A stretch of 64,000 nt of DNA from Candidatus Poribacteria bacterium (GTDB lineage Bacteria; Poribacteria; WGA-4E; GCA-2687025), in contig BPJZ01000004.1 in assembly GCA_026004875.1 (NCBI GenBank), positions 1 through 64,000 on the forward strand, read 5' to 3'. The position numbers were made by a program, and so were the translations under genes. Below the pieces are notes generated by a model. It made no database searches. It had not been told where the DNA came from and worked only from the letters and a program-made list of their open reading frames with translations. How positions within the stretch are numbered: position 1 is the first letter of the stretch; the number at the start of each line of letters is the position of its first letter. Below are positions 56,771 through 64,000 of this stretch, piece after piece.

Positions 56771-57405
56771 ACGCAGAACAACGACGCGCCCAAATGGTGA
56801 AAACCCAGATCGAGGCGCGGGGCATTGACGACCCGCGACTGCTGGAAGCGATGCGCCGCGTCCCGCGCGAGCTGTTTGTTCCAGCCCATCTTCGGGAGTT
56901 CGCTTTCGACGATGGGCCGTTGCCGATCGGTCAGGATCAGACCATCTCCCAGCCGTATATCGTGGCCTACATGACCGATCTGCTCCAGCTCAGCGGCGAC
57001 GAGAAGGTTCTTGAGATCGGGACCGGAAGCGGCTACCAGACGGCGATCCTGGCGGAGCTGGCCAAGGAAGTCTACACTGTGGAGATTCTCCCCGGCCTGG
57101 CCGAACGGGCTCGACAGCGGCTCCAAGAGTTGGGGTACACCAACGTTCACTTTCGCGTCGGTGACGGAAGCGAGGGTTGGCCTGAAGAGGCGCCCTTTGA
57201 CCGTATCCTGCTGACCGCCGCGCCCGCGCGGGTACCTCAAACGCTCCTGGAGCAACTGAAGGTTGGTGGCATCCTGGTCGCCCCAGTAGGACGGGGAATT
57301 CAACAGCTGGTCAAGATTGTTCGAGAACCTCAAGGCTATACTGAGATGTACTACGGTGGCGTGCGCTTTGTCCCGATGACCGGTAAAGCGCTGGAAGAGG
57401 AGTAG
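56767..57405 (+). CDS. pcm: Protein-L-isoaspartate O-methyltransferase
   Basis: 212 residues from GTG 56767, overlapping the sppA stop as GTGA; the ORF-track start at 56626 lies inside sppA. Landmarks: 'ARGIDDPRLLEAMRRVPRELFVP', 'FDDGPLPIGQDQTISQPYIVAYMTDLL' (substrate loop), the SAM-binding 'VLEIGTGSGYQTAIL', and 'FDRILLTAAPARVPQTLLEQLKVGGILVAPVG'. It methylates L-isoaspartyl residues with SAM to start repair of aged proteins. It is translationally coupled to the peptidase gene and 12 nt before the next gene. Length and motifs are complete. Confidence 0.95.
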   Translation: MNAEQRRAQMVKTQIEARGIDDPRLLEAMRRVPRELFVPAHLREFAFDDGPLPIGQDQTISQPYIVAYMTDLLQLSGDEKVLEIGTGSGYQTAILAELAKEVYTVEILPGLAERARQRLQELGYTNVHFRVGDGSEGWPEEAPFDRILLTAAPARVPQTLLEQLKVGGILVAPVGRGIQQLVKIVREPQGYTEMYYGGVRFVPMTGKALEEE

Positions 57406-57417
57406 GGCGCAAAGCAG

Positions 57418-57972
57418 GTGATCGAGGCCTACCTGAAGTACCTCTGGAACCTGATCTGGACGCCAAACGGACTGCTGACCGTCGGGACGATTCTCGGCGT
57501 CGTCTGGCTCTACCGGCTTTACTCCAAACGGATGGAGATTCCCGGCCTGACGATCGAGGTGCTCGGCCAGGAGTCCTGGTTTGTCCACCGAGACGACAAC
57601 CATCGGATGGTGATCGTTCTCAGCCTTCGGCTGCAGAACCGAAGCGGTCAAGAGGTCCAGATCGAACGGATGCGGTTTAGCGGCTACGCACCAGTGGAAA
57701 AGCCGACCCCGATCGTTCTGGAAGGGAAGCGGAACAGTGTCCCCCTACCCTACCCGGGGCATGAGTTTTATAGCGGCCGGGAGCCACTGTCGATCCCGCC
57801 GTACAGCGAGCGGACCGTGTGGGTCTGCTTCGAGTCCCGCGTTGTCGATCTGAAGAACCGGATCGCCGCACCGCTAGTCTTACGCTCCAAAAGCGGCCAT
57901 CGGAACAGCGTCCGGGTTCAATTGGCTCGGCACCCGTACCAGATCCAACTGTATTATGAGAGCTGGCTGTGA
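57418..57972 (+). CDS. Unknown membrane-anchored protein, 184 aa
   Basis: I do not recognise this family. GTG 57418 is preceded by AGGGCGCAAAG. The first 40 residues contain one membrane helix (GLLTVGTILGVVWLYRLY) after an aromatic amphipathic start. The rest is a soluble beta-sandwich-like domain with strands 'GLTIEVLGQESWFVH', 'RMVIVLSLRLQNRSGQEVQIERMRFSGY' in pattern, 'PPYSERTVWVCFESRVVDL' and 'RNSVRVQLARHPYQIQLYY'. The core strand pattern, with 'LQNRSGQEVQIERMRF', resembles domains that carry an extra-cytoplasmic Ig-like fold, but I see no diagnostic motif. It sits 12 nt after pcm and 19 nt before rsmH, so it is likely co-transcribed with the division cluster. Confidence 0.6.
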   Translation: MIEAYLKYLWNLIWTPNGLLTVGTILGVVWLYRLYSKRMEIPGLTIEVLGQESWFVHRDDNHRMVIVLSLRLQNRSGQEVQIERMRFSGYAPVEKPTPIVLEGKRNSVPLPYPGHEFYSGREPLSIPPYSERTVWVCFESRVVDLKNRIAAPLVLRSKSGHRNSVRVQLARHPYQIQLYYESWL

Positions 57973-57991
57973 GGGAGGGCCCTGAGAGGCG

Positions 57992-58921
57992 ATGAGGTCC
58001 TCCGCTTTGGATTCGGTTCACGTTCCCGTCCTCTTAGAAGAGGTGATGGGGCTGTTTTCGCCCGGGTCGGGGACCTACGTCGACGCGACGGTCGGACTTG
58101 GAGGACATGCCTTTGAGCTCCTCCGGCGAGGGGGAGAGGGACTTCGATTGATCGGCATAGATCGCGATCCGGAGGCGCTTCAGATCGCCCAAGAGCGGCT
58201 TTTGGAGTTTGGCGATCGGGTTCGGCTGGTGCACGCGGAGTTCGACCGTCTGGACGAGGTGCTCGACGCGTTAAACGTTGAGGAGGTGCAAGGGGTGCTC
58301 TTTGACCTGGGGATGTCCTCCTATCAGTTAGAGCGCTCCGGTCGGGGCTTTTCGTTTCTGTCCGACGAACCGTTGGACATGCGCATGAACCCCGAAACCG
58401 GCTTGACGGCGGCGGACGTAGTTAATCATTGGCGAGTGGAGGAGCTGGAGGCCTGCTTGAGGACGTACGGGGAGGAGCGGTTTGCCCGTCGGATTGCTCG
58501 GGCCGTCGAGCGGGCGCGACGGAGGAGGCCGATTCGCACCGCGCGGGAGCTGGCGGAGCTCGTGTCCCAGGCCGTCCCGCGCAGGCGTTCGCGGCTGCAC
58601 CCGGCGACGCGAGTCTTTCAAGCGCTGCGGATCGTCGTGAACGACGAGCTGGGCCAGCTAGAACGAGCCCTTCCTCAAGCAATTCGACGATTGGCCCCCG
58701 GAGGGGTGTGCGCCGTGATCGCGTTCCACTCGCTGGAGGACCGGCGCGTCAAGCGCTTCTTTCGGGAGCTGGCCGGCTCCTCCGACTCGCTTCCGGAACC
58801 GCTGCGCTCTCGAACGTTCGAACTGCTGACTAAGCGGCCGATTGTTCCGACCGAGGAGGAGATTGCCCAGAACCCCAGAGCGCGAAGCGCAAAGCTCCGC
58901 GCCCTTCGAAGAAGGGCCTGA
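57992..58921 (+). CDS. rsmH: 16S rRNA (cytosine-1402-N4)-methyltransferase
   Basis: 309 residues from ATG 57992, with GAGGGAGG upstream. It opens 'SVHVPVLLEEVMGLFSPGSGTYVDATVGLGGHAFELL' in outline, with the SAM-binding D-A-T-x-G-x-G-G-H motif. 'GVLFDLGMSSYQLERSGRGFSF', 'PLDMRMNPETGLTAADVVN' and 'ARRIARAVERARRRRPIRTARELAELV' are further RsmH hallmarks, and 'VIAFHSLEDRRVKRFFREL' ends the domain. It methylates C1402 in the ribosomal decoding centre. This gene is the usual first or second member of the dcw cluster; here mraZ is absent and the genes upstream are pcm and an unknown membrane protein. Confidence 0.96.
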   Translation: MRSSALDSVHVPVLLEEVMGLFSPGSGTYVDATVGLGGHAFELLRRGGEGLRLIGIDRDPEALQIAQERLLEFGDRVRLVHAEFDRLDEVLDALNVEEVQGVLFDLGMSSYQLERSGRGFSFLSDEPLDMRMNPETGLTAADVVNHWRVEELEACLRTYGEERFARRIARAVERARRRRPIRTARELAELVSQAVPRRRSRLHPATRVFQALRIVVNDELGQLERALPQAIRRLAPGGVCAVIAFHSLEDRRVKRFFRELAGSSDSLPEPLRSRTFELLTKRPIVPTEEEIAQNPRARSAKLRALRRRA

Positions 58922-58944
58922 AAAACCGCCAAAAGGGGAAGAGG

Positions 58945-59412
58945 ATGTTTTCGCGCACCGAGCCGCTCCGTCGGGTTGTTTGCCAGGAAGGATCATCGTC
59001 GAGGCCGGGTCTGCGCTTTCGGCGGTGGAAGCGCTTTGGGCTGCCGATCGCTCTTGGCCTGCTGCTTGTTCCGGTCGGCCTGGCTCAGGCTTGGCTAGTT
59101 CAGAGCCGCCATGCGGTCGCTCACGAAGTGCGTCAACTAGACGCGGAGATCCGACGGCTGGAAAACGAGATTGACGCCCTTCACCTTCAAGCTGAAGCGC
59201 TCCAGTCCCCCGCCCGGGTTCGAGAGTTGGCCCGCGCCGGCGGATACGTCGTTCCCGAGGCGGCGCCGGTTCTGGTACCACCCCGTCAGGACCGGGACCT
59301 GATGGCCGCTTTGGAAGCGGATCAAGCGGCCACCGGCGAAGGATCGCCCCAAGGTCCGCTGTCTGCAGGCTTGCTTCCCTCATGGGGATGGCGAGGAGAG
59401 CCCCAGAGATGA
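58945..59412 (+). CDS. ftsL: FtsL-like cell-division protein
   Basis: 155 residues from ATG 58945 (MFSRTEPLRR), with GGGGAAGAGG upstream. A basic cytoplasmic part of about 30 residues precedes one membrane helix (FGLPIALGLLLVPVGLAQAWL) and a coiled coil (about 52-88, 'HEVRQLDAEIRRLENEIDALHLQAEAL' in pattern). After it, 'SPARVRELARAGGYVVPEAAPV' resembles the FtsL/FtsB C-terminal motif. The tail is Pro/Gly-rich and longer than in Escherichia coli FtsL (121 residues). Identification rests on architecture plus position between rsmH and ftsI, because FtsL sequences diverge strongly. The stop overlaps ftsI. Confidence 0.82.
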   Translation: MFSRTEPLRRVVCQEGSSSRPGLRFRRWKRFGLPIALGLLLVPVGLAQAWLVQSRHAVAHEVRQLDAEIRRLENEIDALHLQAEALQSPARVRELARAGGYVVPEAAPVLVPPRQDRDLMAALEADQAATGEGSPQGPLSAGLLPSWGWRGEPQR

Positions 59413-61202
59413 CCGACGCCCACCGCAACCGACGCATTCGCTGGCTCGCGTTGGGGATGGTGGGGGTGTTCTTGGCGATTCTCGCCCGCCTTTTTCAGAT
59501 TCAGCAAGTCGAACCGGAGTCGTTCAGCGCACGCGGGGACCAATTTCGGACCCAGCTTGCGGAGCGCATCCGGCGCGGAACGATTGTTGACCGCCGGGGG
59601 CGGGAGCTGGCGATCAGCACCTACGCCTACTCCCTTTACGTGGATCCCTCCTATTATCGGCAACTGCTTCGGCTGGGCCGCTTCACCTCTGAAGAGCTCG
59701 CCCAGAGGAAGGCCACTCTCGCTCGGATTCTCTCTGAAGTGCTGAACGTGCCCCTCTCGGAAGTCGCCTCACGGCTGGACAGTCCGCGCGCCTTTGAGTG
59801 GGTTCGGCGTTGGGTGGACTACGAGACCCTGGAGGCCTTGGAGGATCGGCTTCGCCAAGTGCATCTGGGGTGGTGGCCCCGAAGTGCCCTGGACTACCGC
59901 ATCGAGGAGCGCAGAGTCTACCCCCGCGGGTCCCTGGCTGCTCACCTGATCGGCTACACCAACGTGGACGGCAAGGGGCTCGACGGTTTGGAGCGTCGCT
60001 ATGACCAGCTGTTGCGAAGCCAGGAGGTCGCCCGGCGCGCCCTCAAAGACGGAAGAGGGCGCGTCCTAGACCCCCAAGCGCTGGCGGAGGAGCCTCCGGA
60101 GTTCACCGTACAACTGACGACTACGCTGGACGAGCGGATCCAATTCTTCCTTGAAGAGGAGCTGGAGGCGGCGTGTCAAAAAACGCGAGCCGCCGGCGGC
60201 GTGGGGATCGTGATGAACCCTCGCACCGGAGCCGTGTTGGCCCTGGCCAACCACCCAGCCTTCGATCTGAACGCTTACAACGACCCGAAAATTCCGACTG
60301 CAGTGCGCCGGAACCGAGCGATCTGGTGGCCGTACGAGCCGGGTTCTGTCTTCAAGGTCTTTACGCTCGCAGCTCTCCTAGAAGAGGGAAGAGTCCGGCT
60401 GGACGAACCGATCTTCTGCGAAAACGGCCTTTACCAGCCCCATCCAAGGCTTCGGCCGATTCGAGACGTTCACCCCGCCGGATGGCTGAGCTTTGAAGAA
60501 GTGATCGTTCAGTCCAGCAACATCGGAGTGTTGAAGGTGACCAGCGAGCGGCTCCCTTTGGACCGGTTTCGCGAGTACCTGATCCGGTTCGGCTTGGACC
60601 AAAAGACGGGAATCGATCTGCCCTACGAACGGACGGGAAGCCTTGCCGCGCTGCGCGACCCCAGCGGGTACGCCCTCTATTACGCCCCGTGGGGGCAGGG
60701 GATCTCAGTCACGCCGCTTCAACTCCTCGTGGGCGTCAATGCACTGGCCAACGACGGGGTATTGATGAAACCCTACGTCGTGGCCGCCGCGTCCGATCCG
60801 TCGGGGCGACGGCTCTGGGAGGCAAGTCCGACACCGATAGGCCGCGCCGTGCGTCCTGAAACGGCCCGCCGCGTCGTCCAGGTGATGCGCCGGGTCGTTG
60901 AAGAGGGCACGGGCCGGGCCGCTCAGCTTCCTGGTCTCTCCGTCGCCGGGAAGACGGGGACCTCACAGAAGGTCTCTCCCCAAGGGGGCTACGAACGGGA
61001 CGCCTTCGTCGCCAGCTTTGTGGGGTTCTTTCCTGCGGAGGATCCGCGCTACTCGATTCTGATTGTGATTGACGAGCCCCAAGGGGAGCATTACGGCGGG
61101 CGAGTGGCTGCGCCCGTCTTCCGTCGGGTCGCCGAGCGTATCCTTCAGTATGAGCGGCTGGAAGCCGGCCTGGCCTCCGCTGGAGAACACGAGGACCTGT
61201 AA
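59409..61202 (+). CDS. ftsI: Peptidoglycan transpeptidase FtsI (PBP3-type)
   Basis: 597 residues from ATG 59409, overlapping the ftsL stop as ATGA. One N-terminal membrane helix (WLALGMVGVFLAILARLFQI) precedes the pedestal domain ('IRRGTIVDRRGRELAIS', 'YPRGSLAAHLIGYTNVDGKGLDGLE'). The penicillin-binding transpeptidase domain has all three motifs: S-x-x-K in EPGSVFKVF (about 312), S-x-N in VQSSNIGVL (about 369) and K-T-G-T in VAGKTGTSQ (about 515). It cross-links septal peptidoglycan in the periplasm with FtsW. No C-terminal PASTA domain is present, in line with a Gram-negative enzyme. MurE starts 1 nt after its stop. Confidence 0.96.
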   Translation: MTDAHRNRRIRWLALGMVGVFLAILARLFQIQQVEPESFSARGDQFRTQLAERIRRGTIVDRRGRELAISTYAYSLYVDPSYYRQLLRLGRFTSEELAQRKATLARILSEVLNVPLSEVASRLDSPRAFEWVRRWVDYETLEALEDRLRQVHLGWWPRSALDYRIEERRVYPRGSLAAHLIGYTNVDGKGLDGLERRYDQLLRSQEVARRALKDGRGRVLDPQALAEEPPEFTVQLTTTLDERIQFFLEEELEAACQKTRAAGGVGIVMNPRTGAVLALANHPAFDLNAYNDPKIPTAVRRNRAIWWPYEPGSVFKVFTLAALLEEGRVRLDEPIFCENGLYQPHPRLRPIRDVHPAGWLSFEEVIVQSSNIGVLKVTSERLPLDRFREYLIRFGLDQKTGIDLPYERTGSLAALRDPSGYALYYAPWGQGISVTPLQLLVGVNALANDGVLMKPYVVAAASDPSGRRLWEASPTPIGRAVRPETARRVVQVMRRVVEEGTGRAAQLPGLSVAGKTGTSQKVSPQGGYERDAFVASFVGFFPAEDPRYSILIVIDEPQGEHYGGRVAAPVFRRVAERILQYERLEAGLASAGEHEDL

Positions 61203-61203
61203 G

Positions 61204-62676
61204 ATGCGCCTGACCGCACTGCTCGAGGGGCTGAGCTACCGAATATTGGCGGGACCCTTGGACCCAGAAGTTTGTGAGCTCGTCCACAACCACCAGGAGG
61301 TAAGGCCGAAAGCCGCCTTTGTGGCGATCCAGGGGGCCCGGTTCGATGGCCACGCGTTTGTTCCCGAGGCAATTCAACGCGGAGCCGGAGCGGTGATCGT
61401 TGAGCGCCCCGTCGAGGTGCCGCCGGAGGTTACTGTCGTTCAGCTTGAGGACACACGTCGGGCACTGTCGCTCCTGGCCGCCAACCGTTACGGGCATCCC
61501 GCCAACTCGCTAGTACTGGTCGGGGTAACCGGCACTAACGGGAAGACTTCGGTCACCTATCTGGTTCAGAGCCTGTTTGCTCGGCGGGGGTACGCTTGCT
61601 CGCGAATCGGAACGATCGCCTACGAGATCGGCGGGGAGCTGCTCTCCGCTGGAACAACGACGCCGGACGCGCTGGAGCTTCAACGGCTGCTCCGGAGGGC
61701 CGTGGATCGTGGCTCCCAAGCGGTCGTCATGGAGGTCTCCTCCCACGCCCTGGTTCAACACCGCGTAGCCGCTCTCCAGTTTGACGTCGCCGTTTGGACG
61801 AATTTGACCCAGGACCATCTGGACTTCCATCAGACGATGGAGGCTTATCGGGACGCCAAGCTTCTGTTGTTTCGTCGCCACCTCAAGCCGAGCGGGCTGG
61901 CCGTGCTGAACCGGGATGATCCCCTTTACCCGGCGTTTCGCACGGCCGCGGAAGAGGCGGGGGCCCAGAGGATCACCTTTGGACGGGACGGGTCGGCGGA
62001 CGTGCGCGCTGAAGCTGTCGAGTTGACGCCGACGGAGACCCGATTTCTCCTTCGCTGGAACGATAAGGCCCAACCGGTGCGGCTGCGGCTGCTGGGGATC
62101 TTCAGCGTCTGGAACGCCCTGGCCGCCGCAGCGGTCGGGCTTGGGATGGGATGGGAGCTTCCAGAGATCGTCGAGGCGATCGAGTCGGTCCCCGGCGTGC
62201 CGGGCCGGTTCGAACCGGTCCACGCCGGACAGCCGTTCGGTGTAGTGGTGGACTACGCCCACACCCCGGACGCGCTCAAGAACTCCTTGAAGGGGCCCGT
62301 TCCCTCCGACCGCAGCGGGTGATCTGCGTCTTTGGATGCGGGGGGGACCGCGACCGGGCAAAGCGCCCGATCATGGGACGAATCGCCGCCGAGCTGGCCG
62401 ATCTAGTGATCCTCACCTCGGACAACCCTCGCACCGAAGATCCGATCCGGATTCTCCAAGAGATCGAGGAGGGGATCCCAAACGGAACCTCGTACCTCGT
62501 GATTCCCGATCGGGAGGAAGCGATTCGACACGCCGTTGGGAAAAGCCCAGGAGGGAGACCTGATCCTCATCGCTGGAAAGGGCCACGAGGATTATCAGAT
62601 CGTTGGGGACCGACGATTGCCCTTTGACGATCGAGAGGTTGCCCAGAAAGTGCTGTTGGAGCGGTTCTCTGCGTAA
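61204..62676 (+). CDS. murE: UDP-MurNAc-tripeptide synthetase MurE, meso-DAP type (two frameshifts)
   Basis: It starts at ATG 61204, 1 nt after the ftsI stop. '[23 protein letters not shown]', the ATP motif '[15 protein letters not shown]' (about 107), '[13 protein letters not shown]' and '[17 protein letters not shown]' are MurE landmarks. One base seems missing near 62283, after which frame 3 gives [29 protein letters not shown] and '[13 protein letters not shown]'; DNPR is the motif that selects meso-diaminopimelate. An extra A in the A4 run at 62541-62544 then moves it to frame 1 ('[15 protein letters not shown]'), ending at TAA 62674-62676. The ORF-track stop at 62322 is therefore premature. 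Both indels sit at tiny repeats and look like sequencing errors in an essential gene. Confidence 0.93.
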
Positions 62677-62698
62677 TTGGAAGGCGAGAGGAAGCGCT

Positions 62699-64000
62699 GT
62701 GCGTTGGACGGTTCAGGAGATCGTCAAGGTCACGGGCGGAACGCTGCTTCGCGGCGACCCAGCGCGGTTTGTCGAGCGTTTCTCCACCGACAGCCGGACG
62801 TTGGAGCCGGGGGAGTGGTTCGTGCCATTGCGGGGCGAGCGTTTTAACGGCCACGACTTCTTAGAAGCGGCGTTGGATCGAGGAGCAGTAGGAGCCTTCG
62901 CCGCTCACGAAGAGGCCTCCGCCCGTCGCGACGTCCTAAACCGCTATCCGCACGCGATCCTCGTTGACGACCCCCTAGAGGCGCTGATCGCCCTGGCCCG
63001 TTCGGCGCGCTCGGCCTTCTCTGGACCGGTGGTGGGGATTACCGGCAGCAACGGTAAGACGACGGCCAAGGAGTTCACCGCGGCGGTCTTGGGGCCGGAG
63101 GCCCTCAAGGCGCCGGCCAGCTTTAACAACCGAATCGGGGTGGCTCGGACGCTGATCGCACTAAGCCCCCAAAGCCATCGGTTCGTCGTCTGCGAGCTGG
63201 GGACCAACCACCCGGGCGAGATCGCGGAGCTGGTGAAGATCGTCCAACCGACGATCGGGGTGTTCCTGAACGTCGGGCCGGTCCATTTAGAGTTCTTCAA
63301 GGACGAGGAGGCGATCGCCGAAGAGAAGAGCTGTCTTCCCAAGTCGAGTGAGTGGGCCGTGTTGAACGCCGATGATCCACGGGTGATCCGCTACGCTCCG
63401 GAGTGTCGGAACGTTCTGACCTTCGGGCGCTCGGAGGGGGCCGAGGTCCGCGCTGGCCTGGTAACGCTGGACGAACTGGGACGACCGACGTTTGAGCTGA
63501 TCGTTCGCGGAGACCGGGTCGGCCGGGTGGGGCTCCGGGCTAACGGAGCCCATCACGTTGTTAACGCACTGGCCGCGGCGGCGGTCGGCGTGCTTTGTGG
63601 AGTTCCCGGAGAGGCACTGCTCCAACGGCTCGCCGATGCGGAGCCGCCACCGATGCGGACCCAGCGGTTGACCCTTCACGGCGTCGAGTGGATTCACGAC
63701 GCTTATAACGCCAACCTGCCCAGCGTCCGGGCAGCGCTGGAGCTGTTCCGGCGGGTGCCCGCCGCGGGTCGCCGCTGGGTGATCCTCGGCGAGATGGCCG
63801 AGCTCGGGGCTGCCGCTGAGGACCATCATCGCGCCGCGGCCGGAGCGCTTTCGCCGGACTGGTGCGACGTTTTCGTAGCCGTCGGCCCGTACGCCGACGC
63901 GATGGCCCAAGCCGCGCAGAAGGCCGGAGTCTTGGCGATCTTCCGGTTCCCGACGGTAGAAGAGGTCTGCGAAAGCCTGCCGGAGATGCTCGCCCCTGGC
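62699..64000 (+). CDS. murF: UDP-MurNAc-tripeptide:D-Ala-D-Ala ligase MurF, 3' end outside window
   Basis: This gene is absent from the ORF track because it has no stop before base 64000. GTG 62699 has AGAGGAAG upstream, 22 nt after the inferred murE stop; 434 codons are visible. 'FSTDSRTLEPGEWFVPLRGERFNGHDFL' is the N-terminal Mur ligase domain; 'VVGITGSNGKTTAKEF' is the ATP site; 'FNNRIGVARTLIAL', 'ELGTNHPGEIAELVKIVQP' and 'NVGPVHLEFFKDEEAIAEEK' follow, the last supplying the conserved His and carbamylated-Lys region. 'IHDAYNANLPSVRAAL' and 'RRWVILGEMAELG' belong to the C-terminal domain. It adds D-Ala-D-Ala to complete the pentapeptide precursor. MraY and MurD would be expected next. Confidence 0.95.
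   Translation, partial: MRWTVQEIVKVTGGTLLRGDPARFVERFSTDSRTLEPGEWFVPLRGERFNGHDFLEAALDRGAVGAFAAHEEASARRDVLNRYPHAILVDDPLEALIALARSARSAFSGPVVGITGSNGKTTAKEFTAAVLGPEALKAPASFNNRIGVARTLIALSPQSHRFVVCELGTNHPGEIAELVKIVQPTIGVFLNVGPVHLEFFKDEEAIAEEKSCLPKSSEWAVLNADDPRVIRYAPECRNVLTFGRSEGAEVRAGLVTLDELGRPTFELIVRGDRVGRVGLRANGAHHVVNALAAAAVGVLCGVPGEALLQRLADAEPPPMRTQRLTLHGVEWIHDAYNANLPSVRAALELFRRVPAAGRRWVILGEMAELGAAAEDHHRAAAGALSPDWCDVFVAVGPYADAMAQAAQKAGVLAIFRFPTVEEVCESLPEMLAPG

Overview
This is about 64 kb of GC-rich DNA from a Gram-negative (diderm) bacterium that I cannot place exactly. The diderm evidence is an LptD-type LPS transporter, a SurA-type chaperone, a Wzi-like outer-membrane protein, a heptosyltransferase-like GT9 and a MurE carrying the meso-diaminopimelate motif DNPR. 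The SprA-like protein at the left edge, the abundant secreted carbohydrate-active proteins and the Gfo/Idh/MocA and sugar-isomerase genes suggest an uncultured FCB-group or Poribacteria/Latescibacteria-like lineage. That placement is inference. I saw no tRNA, rRNA, CRISPR array, insertion sequence or prophage.

Layout. 0-7.4 kb: C-terminal part of a SprA-like outer-membrane protein, a GH36-like protein, an unknown soluble protein and ModA. 7.4-12.0 kb: a probable copper-handling group (His-rich exported protein, FN3/CuA-cupredoxin lipoprotein, His-tailed membrane protein, Tat-exported multicopper oxidase) followed by a PIG-L deacetylase; this stretch is full of frameshifts. 12.1-17.4 kb: CBM9-like protein, purple-acid-phosphatase-like enzyme, a 42-residue membrane peptide, two pentapeptide-repeat proteins, a glycine-rich membrane protein and GT9. 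17.6-22.5 kb: hybrid histidine kinase plus NtrC-type regulator. 22.6-29.6 kb: oxidoreductase, alanine dehydrogenase, anion/cation transporter, M48 protease, Wzi-like protein, sugar isomerase. 29.8-39.6 kb: mfd, then an outer-membrane assembly block (tandem parvulin lipoprotein, SurA-N protein, LptD containing inserted parvulin segments). 39.6-47.1 kb: overlapping genes for cell-wall recycling (kinase, murQ) and queuosine synthesis (queE, queC), then zwf, a YfgM-like protein and inositol-1-phosphate synthase. 47.2-52.5 kb: DUF4091-type secreted protein, Xer recombinase, ThuA-like protein and a membrane protein. 52.6-64 kb: eno-ftsB, a barrel-SppA fusion, pcm and the rsmH-ftsL-ftsI-murE-murF division/cell-wall cluster, cut by the right edge.

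Most interesting points: (1) one open frame joins the LptD N-domain, parvulin-like segments and the start of the LptD barrel, directly downstream of two periplasmic chaperone genes; (2) SppA is fused to a predicted N-terminal outer-membrane barrel; (3) four adjacent genes rich in copper/metal ligands sit behind a promoter overlapped by an inverted repeat; (4) at least 14 frameshifts cluster in 7.9-12.0 kb yet keep every copper ligand, which points to sequence error rather than gene decay. Several promoters with a TTGnnn, 17-18 nt, TAnnnn layout were found by eye and helped choose start codons.
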